A stretch of 10,427 nucleotides of DNA, taken from positions 1 to 10,427 of the forward strand of contig JANWKD010000007.1 in NCBI GenBank assembly GCA_025451595.1, written 5' to 3'. Both the position numbers and the translations under genes were made by a program. Under the pieces are notes generated by a model. That model was not told where the DNA came from. It saw only the letters and a list, made by a program, of their open reading frames with translations, and did no database searches. Shown here in pieces: positions 6,876 to 10,427 of this stretch; position 1 is the first letter of the stretch; every line of letters begins with the position of its first letter. Source of the DNA: Candidatus Babeliales bacterium. Its GTDB lineage: Bacteria; Babelota; Babeliae; Babelales; JANWKD01.

Positions 6876-7010
6876 TTATTTGTTTTTACTGCGTACTTTT
6901 TCATGATATTCAGTTCTGATTTTACGTATATTTATCGGTCCTAATTGCCATTTTTCGTAAACGAATCAACTGTTTGTTGTGCAATTTTTTCATTTTTTTA
7001 TCTGCCGAAA
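6876..7010 (-). pseudogene. Decayed 3' end of a paralogue of the three-repeat secreted protein
   Basis: Read on the minus strand, this segment ends in WQLGPINIRKIRTEYHEK followed by VRSKNK and a TAA stop (6876-6878). That closely matches the end of the gene at 1010-2032 (WQLQPINIVNIRNEYHEK, then RSQNK). Upstream, KNEKIAQQTVDSFTK matches KSEEFAQQTLDAFTQK, but the two halves are in different frames. One base is missing in the A-run before the TGG codon, which gives the out-of-frame end NGN-stop. A further in-frame TAA lies just upstream. Weaker similarity (DPAKTNYARQ versus DQATKNKITR) may extend it to about 7083. This is a non-functional remnant of a duplicated or formerly tandem gene. Confidence 0.8.
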
Positions 7011-7109
7011 AAATAAGATACATTGATTTATGTTATTCGATTTTGCCTTGCATAATTCGTTTTTGCTGGGTCTGCTAACAAGTTGAACACGCTGATAGTT
7101 TTTTGAGTT

Positions 7110-7436
7110 TTGTCGCATTTGAAAATACTCGAACGTACAGTTGAATGCCTCGCCCATTTTGGTCTTAATATTCCCTGGTATATTGCATTAAAAAAAATAA
7201 GCAAGGAGAAGCCAATTTCTCAACTTCTTAAGCATCAAAAACTATCGTGGGTTTCTTTAAGCGCCAATGGACTTAATCTGCTCACCAAAACAGAAAAGAG
7301 TGATCTATTTCTATGGAGCATTGAGCACTTAGTTTCGGATGCGGCTATAAGCAAAATTGATGATAATGATTACGTTAATGACGTATGCAAACAGCATCAG
7401 CAATATATAGATCTGATAAACCAACGTGAGAATTAA
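7110..7436 (+). CDS. Hypothetical 108-residue ORF, possibly a 3' gene fragment
   Basis: The frame is open from a TGA at 7104-7106 to the TAA at 7434-7436. Its first possible start is TTG at 7110, and I see no ribosome binding site upstream. The product (from MSHLKILERTVECLAHFGLN) looks like normal soluble helical protein, for example SWVSLSANGLNLL and FLWSIEHLVSDAA. There is no signal peptide, membrane segment or motif I recognise. It begins just beyond the decayed paralogue remnant and ends directly against the stop of the convergent cyclase-family gene. The poor start suggests it is the surviving 3' end of a longer gene cut at a rearrangement junction near 7085-7110. It may equally be a short intact gene with a weak TTG start. 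Confidence 0.45.
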   Translation: MSHLKILERTVECLAHFGLNIPWYIALKKISKEKPISQLLKHQKLSWVSLSANGLNLLTKTEKSDLFLWSIEHLVSDAAISKIDDNDYVNDVCKQHQQYIDLINQREN

Positions 7437-8051
7437 TTAAATCATTGCAAAAACACGAGCTGGCGCGCCATGAGCATCTATTTTTAGAGGAATAGCGTAT
7501 AACGTTATGTTTTTTTGCGTTACGAGCTGATCAAGGTTAGTAAGATTTTCAATAATAAGAATATCATTGCCCAATAATAATGTATGGATAGCATAAGGAG
7601 CTTGGTCAACGCTGGGAAAATCAATACCAACCATCTTTACCTGTTTATCAATTAAATAGCGAGCGCATTCGGGTGTAATTACCGGATGACCGGTAAAATA
7701 GTTGGGTGTATAAAAGTTTTTATCAAAGCCGGTGTAGAACAATACGATATCATTTTTTTCAATAATTATATTTTCTAAGAGTGATACACCAATAGACGAT
7801 TTGTTGGTAGCGTTGATAACAACGGCATTGCCAATAAATGCTGAAAGCGGGAAATCAATGATACTTTTTCCGTGCAGTATAAAATGACCTGGTGCATCAA
7901 TGTGCGTGCCAATATGCATGCTACAACTAATATTGTGGTTGGAAACGCCATCTTTTTCGACAGTAACTGTCGGCTGCAACGAAAGGGGAATATCAAGCGG
8001 ATGAGTGGGCATTTTGCTATCAATGGTCCATGTTAGATCTATTAATTTCAT
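7437..8051 (-). CDS. Cyclase-family metal-dependent hydrolase (kynurenine formamidase-like)
   Basis: From the ATG at 8051 the product has 204 residues, close to the usual length of this family (PF04199). The diagnostic HxGTHxDxPxH motif is intact: His46-Ile-Gly-Thr-His50-Ile-Asp52-Ala-Pro-Gly-His56. Downstream, MVGIDFPSVDQ and ILIIENLTNLDQL are also family-like. Members bind zinc or manganese and hydrolyse amide or lactam bonds, as in N-formylkynurenine or isatin. The exact substrate cannot be read from sequence. A GTG at 8063 would add four residues and overlap the preceding stop as GTGA. I prefer the ATG because AGGTGA lies 8 nt before it. It has no signal peptide, so it is cytoplasmic. It follows the truncated HIT gene, and transcription may be coupled to it. 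Confidence 0.85.
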   Translation of the reverse strand: MKLIDLTWTIDSKMPTHPLDIPLSLQPTVTVEKDGVSNHNISCSMHIGTHIDAPGHFILHGKSIIDFPLSAFIGNAVVINATNKSSIGVSLLENIIIEKNDIVLFYTGFDKNFYTPNYFTGHPVITPECARYLIDKQVKMVGIDFPSVDQAPYAIHTLLLGNDILIIENLTNLDQLVTQKNITLYAIPLKIDAHGAPARVFAMI

Positions 8052-8059
8052 AGATGCTT

Positions 8060-8260
8060 TCACCTATTTTTTTGTAAAATGTGTTTCAACGCTAAAAGAA
8101 CTTTCATATCAATTATAAATAACTTATCGTAAGGTGCATAATTTTTGCCCCATCTGGTATCCACAAAGGTCATTCCTTCGAAAATTCGTGGCTCTTTGTA
8201 GCGTGGTATGCAATGAACATGAATTTTGGGTGAAACGTTGCTCATAGCGGCATAATTCAT
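8060..8260 (-). pseudogene. 5'-truncated HIT-family nucleotide hydrolase
   Basis: The 66-residue frame reads MNYAAMSNVSPKIHVHCIPR, then YKEPRIFEGMTFVDTRWGKN. This is the C-terminal half of a histidine-triad protein, with IHVHCIPR standing for HxHxHxxPR. The second and third histidines (His14, presumed nucleophile, and His16) are kept. Lys12 replaces the first. HIT proteins are usually about 110-150 residues, and the whole N-terminal half is absent. The open frame upstream back to a TAG (LKRVYLCRGERKKDK) does not look like HIT sequence. GGGGAG lies 16 nt before the ATG, too far for a good binding site. Most likely it is a remnant after deletion of the 5' half. An expressed minimal protein is possible but less likely. 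Its TGA overlaps the alternative GTG of the hydrolase gene. Confidence 0.65.
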
Positions 8261-8332
8261 TTTATCTTTTTTTCTTTCTCCCCTACATAAGTAGACTCGT
8301 TTAAGCTACCAATATTTTAAATAAATTTCAAA

Positions 8333-8361
8333 TTGACAATCACCGACTCGCGTGTTATTTT
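8333..8361 (+). promoter_or_regulatory. Predicted sigma70-like promoter of the ankyrin/protease gene
   Basis: A consensus TTGACA (8333-8338) and TATTTT (8356-8361, 4 of 6) are 17 bp apart. They lie about 50 nt upstream of the ATG at 8413. TATATG at 8365-8370 is too far from this -35. The site lies in the noncoding gap 8261-8412 between divergent genes, in which I see nothing else. Confidence 0.6.
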
Positions 8362-8412
8362 TTCTATATGTATTGTACGTTTCATAAGACAATTATTAAA
8401 TAGGTACCTATA

Positions 8413-9525
8413 ATGAAATTTAATTATATATTCGTCGTATATTTATTTTCAATAAGCTTTTCGTATGGGATGGATCCAGAAGTTAGATTAAAACAGTATG
8501 ATAAAGCTGCATTGGCAGCTTACGCATGCGATTCGTATGGGTTGTTCAAACAAATTACAAAGCATCGGTTAGATGTGAATCAACTCAATTTCCTGCAAAA
8601 TAAAAAGGATTCGCCCTATACGCTTATGCATATGGCAGTAGCATGTTCGGATCCAAAAATAGCTATTGATATTACGGAAAAAATGGTTAAAGACCATAAG
8701 GGATCACTGCAAGTATGTTCAAATACGCTACCGGAGAGTCCTATTCATACCGCAGTCGCTGAAGGAAAATTAGAAAAAGTTTATGAGCTTGGACGTCGAC
8801 TTATTCCAGAAAATAGATCTGCATTTCTTTCATATACTCAAGATCAATATGAAGCAACGCCAGCTCGTATAGCAGTAATGAAATGTGATGAGGAAATGTT
8901 GGCGGTTTTAAAAATAGTAGGATACCCTTTTTCTCAGGATACAAGCCTTTCGAAGAGTTTTGTCGGCCAAGGTTGCGTAAAAAGTACAACTCATTTTTTA
9001 AATCGTTTAATCGCTCACAAAGAAGAAGATTATGTAGCTGGAGTTCAAAAAATTTTAACAAAAGAAAGAGCTTTTCAAGAAGGTGTTCGTACGCGCATTG
9101 AGCAATTTCTAAAAAATGAAGGATTGCATAATATAGCGGTGGTGCTAAAAGATGATAACCATGATCCGGCAACACACAATAAAAGAGTTATCAAAGTTGA
9201 TCCATATGTTTTCAATAATTATTCTATACCAGCGCAAGAAGCTATTATGCGGCATGAAGGAGTTCATTGTACTGAAAATCATAGTAAAGAACTGAAAGCG
9301 TGTAGGGCAAATAAGAAATGTGATCTATTTTCATTGCAGCGAAGAATGGAACTTGAAGCAGATATGGCTGCAATCAAAAAAAATCCACAAGGTTTTATAC
9401 AATTGTGCAATGAATGGATACAGGAAGAAGCTCGCGGAGAAGTCATTGTAGATAAACATGACTTTCACGGTACTTTTCAAGAGCGAAAAAAAAGAGCCGA
9501 AGATTATATGAATAGTCAAAAATAA
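8413..9525 (+). CDS. Secreted ankyrin-repeat protein with HExxH zinc-protease motif
   Basis: The 370-residue product starts with a signal peptide (MKFNYIFVVYLFSISFSYG, then MDPEV). Residues about 30-170 contain three to four degenerate ankyrin repeats, visible as SPYTLMHMAVACSDPKIAID, ESPIHTAVAEGKLEKVYEL and EATPARIAVMKCDEEML. The C-terminal part carries a gluzincin-type zinc site: HEGVH (281-285) and ELEAD (313-317), as in M48-like peptidases where the Glu of the second motif is the third ligand. I infer an exported metalloprotease whose ankyrin part binds a protein target, possibly a host-directed effector or a periplasmic quality-control enzyme. No protease activity is proven, and no closer family is recognised. 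The ATG at 8413 follows AGG by 8 nt, and a good promoter precedes it. Confidence 0.85.
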   Translation: MKFNYIFVVYLFSISFSYGMDPEVRLKQYDKAALAAYACDSYGLFKQITKHRLDVNQLNFLQNKKDSPYTLMHMAVACSDPKIAIDITEKMVKDHKGSLQVCSNTLPESPIHTAVAEGKLEKVYELGRRLIPENRSAFLSYTQDQYEATPARIAVMKCDEEMLAVLKIVGYPFSQDTSLSKSFVGQGCVKSTTHFLNRLIAHKEEDYVAGVQKILTKERAFQEGVRTRIEQFLKNEGLHNIAVVLKDDNHDPATHNKRVIKVDPYVFNNYSIPAQEAIMRHEGVHCTENHSKELKACRANKKCDLFSLQRRMELEADMAAIKKNPQGFIQLCNEWIQEEARGEVIVDKHDFHGTFQERKKRAEDYMNSQK

Positions 9526-9551
9526 AAACAGTCAAAATTACAAGATTTTGA

Positions 9552-10178
9552 TCATGATTGATAATGATTCTTATTAAAGCTATCGATAACAATAAAAATA
9601 TCATGTGCCGCTTTAGATCGATCTTGGTAATTTTGAACATAATTTTCTTTTGTGTTAGTTGCATTAAGAATCATTGATGATCCGAGCATTACTGGTAAAG
9701 CCTTAATTACCGACTCCGTATCACGAGTAGTGTTGATAGGAAAAAGAAATGTTCCAATCACTATTGCCCAACCTAAAGCAATTTGCCAATTTTTTTCAGT
9801 ACGCATTTTTTGTATTGCCGTAGGAGAGGTTTTTTGACGTTCGATATCCATCATTTCTTCGTACTGTTTTTGCGCGGTATAAGCTGCATTTAAAAATAAA
9901 GCTTTATTTTTGCCAATATTTGCTTCTATGGCTTTAGGAATGACATAAACTGATTTGTTGTGTTGAATGGTTTTTTTCATGGAATAGGGATTTATTATCC
10001 AAGAAATTCGTTGTATTACCATGTTAATGTTTAATTTTCTAATGCCGTCTACTAGTATTTTTCCATCATTGTTGAATTCTGAATACATGGTACGCAGATC
10101 AATTCGTTCTGAATTCATTGTATAAACAGTTGTACTTGCTAAGCATAAAATCGTTATAATTGTTTTTTTAAATTTCAT
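9552..10178 (-). CDS. Hypothetical secreted or membrane protein, 208 residues
   Basis: The N-terminus MKFKKTIITILCLASTTVYT followed by MNSERID is a clear signal peptide. Further hydrophobic segments lie at about 131-148 (WQIALGWAIVIGTFLFPI) and 157-171 (VIKALPVMLGSSMIL), so the mature protein may be anchored by one or two membrane helices. The region 85-125 is helical and polar. I recognise no family. The start codon overlaps the stop of the upstream nuclease gene as ATGA, which argues for translational coupling. AAAGA lies directly before the ATG. It converges with the ankyrin/protease gene, leaving 26 nt between stops. Confidence 0.75.
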   Translation of the reverse strand: MKFKKTIITILCLASTTVYTMNSERIDLRTMYSEFNNDGKILVDGIRKLNINMVIQRISWIINPYSMKKTIQHNKSVYVIPKAIEANIGKNKALFLNAAYTAQKQYEEMMDIERQKTSPTAIQKMRTEKNWQIALGWAIVIGTFLFPINTTRDTESVIKALPVMLGSSMILNATNTKENYVQNYQDRSKAAHDIFIVIDSFNKNHYQS

Positions 10179-10427
10179 TCTTTAATGACTTTTTTAATGA
10201 TTTTAATATTTGTTTTTTTTCTTTTTTCAACTATTTCTTTTTTTTCTAACTCAGCTTCAATTTCTTCAATTGTAGGCAAACTGCTTTTCAGATTTTTTGG
10301 AAGTTTTTCAACAAGTTGCGTCTCATATCCAGCGACGCCAATAGGTTTGTTAATATCCCGCAAAGCATATTCCGCGATAAAATTATTTTTAGATCTACAT
10401 AACAATAGCCCAATTGTTGGTTGATCG
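10175..10427 (-). CDS. C-terminal end of a YhcG/DUF1016-family PDDEXK nuclease, 5' part outside window
   Basis: The frame is open to the right edge and gives the last 83 residues of a longer protein. DQPTIGLLLCRSKNNFIAEY followed by ALRDINKPIGVAGYE and LVEKLPKNLKSSLPTIEEIE is the well-conserved C-terminal end of DUF1016 proteins (PF06250, YhcG type), predicted nucleases of the PD-(D/E)xK fold. A lysine-rich tail (KKEIVEKRKKTNIKIIKK) follows. These genes are common accessory genes, often near restriction or other defence genes; the neighbours beyond the edge cannot be seen. The start codon lies outside the window. An apparent TTG at 10405 is internal and should not be used as a start. The stop overlaps the next gene's ATG. 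Confidence 0.85.
   Translation of the reverse strand, partial: DQPTIGLLLCRSKNNFIAEYALRDINKPIGVAGYETQLVEKLPKNLKSSLPTIEEIEAELEKKEIVEKRKKTNIKIIKKVIKE

Noticed and set aside
7110..7436. Antitoxin or transposase fragment
   Set aside because: No DNA-binding helix-turn-helix, DDE motif or partner gene could be recognised, so no function was assigned.
9532..9551. Hairpin TCAAAAT / ATTTTGA between the convergent genes as a shared terminator
   Set aside because: The stem is only 7 bp and AT-only apart from one pair at each end, with no T-run on either side.
1..10427. CRISPR arrays, tRNA/rRNA genes, insertion sequences
   Set aside because: I saw no regularly spaced repeats, no cloverleaf-like segment and no transposase or terminal inverted repeats on reading both strands; this was by eye, not by a covariance search.

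Overview
The window is AT-rich bacterial DNA. It encodes several small secreted proteins, an ankyrin-repeat protein with a zinc-protease motif, gene remnants, and the end of a YhcG/DUF1016-type nuclease gene. This mix suggests an intracellular or protist-associated bacterium with an accessory-rich genome. Candidatus Dependentiae (TM6) is my best guess; a Rickettsiales-, Legionella- or Chlamydiae-like organism is possible. The assignment is inference, because the window holds no phylogenetic marker.

The centrepiece is a minus-strand operon (about 6790 down to 2092) that I read as a complete lasso-peptide biosynthetic cluster in the order B-C-A-D. B is a fused RRE (PqqD-like) plus transglutaminase-like leader peptidase (5968-6711). 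C is an asparagine-synthetase-like lasso cyclase (4171-5955). A is a 51-residue precursor (3992-4147). D is an ABC exporter (2092-3918). The precursor has a leader ending in the LGxxxxxTx|G pattern and an 18-residue core, GGWGTAYETGNRSFGLDI, with Gly1 and Glu8 placed for an 8-residue macrolactam ring. A sigma70-like promoter (TTGATC-17 bp-TATAAT) precedes B. A strong intrinsic terminator lies between A and D. In the expected division of labour, the RRE of B binds the leader, the protease of B removes it, C activates Glu8 and closes the ring, and D exports the product.

Left of the cluster are a secreted protein made of three ~95-residue repeats (1010-2032) with its own promoter, an intergenic stretch with a signal-peptide-like remnant (598-747), and the 5' part of another secreted protein running off the left edge (1-549). 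Right of the cluster lies a decayed copy of the end of the three-repeat protein (6876-~7010), so the lasso operon sits between two homologous segments in the same orientation. After that come a 108-codon orphan ORF (7110-7436), a cyclase-family (HxGTHxDxPxH) hydrolase (7437-8051), and a 5'-truncated HIT-family gene (8060-8260).

The right end carries the secreted ankyrin/HExxH protein on the plus strand (8413-9525). Converging on it is a minus-strand pair: a small secreted or membrane protein (9552-10178) whose start overlaps by four bases the stop of a YhcG/DUF1016-type nuclease gene that enters from the right edge. I saw no tRNA, rRNA, CRISPR array or insertion sequence.
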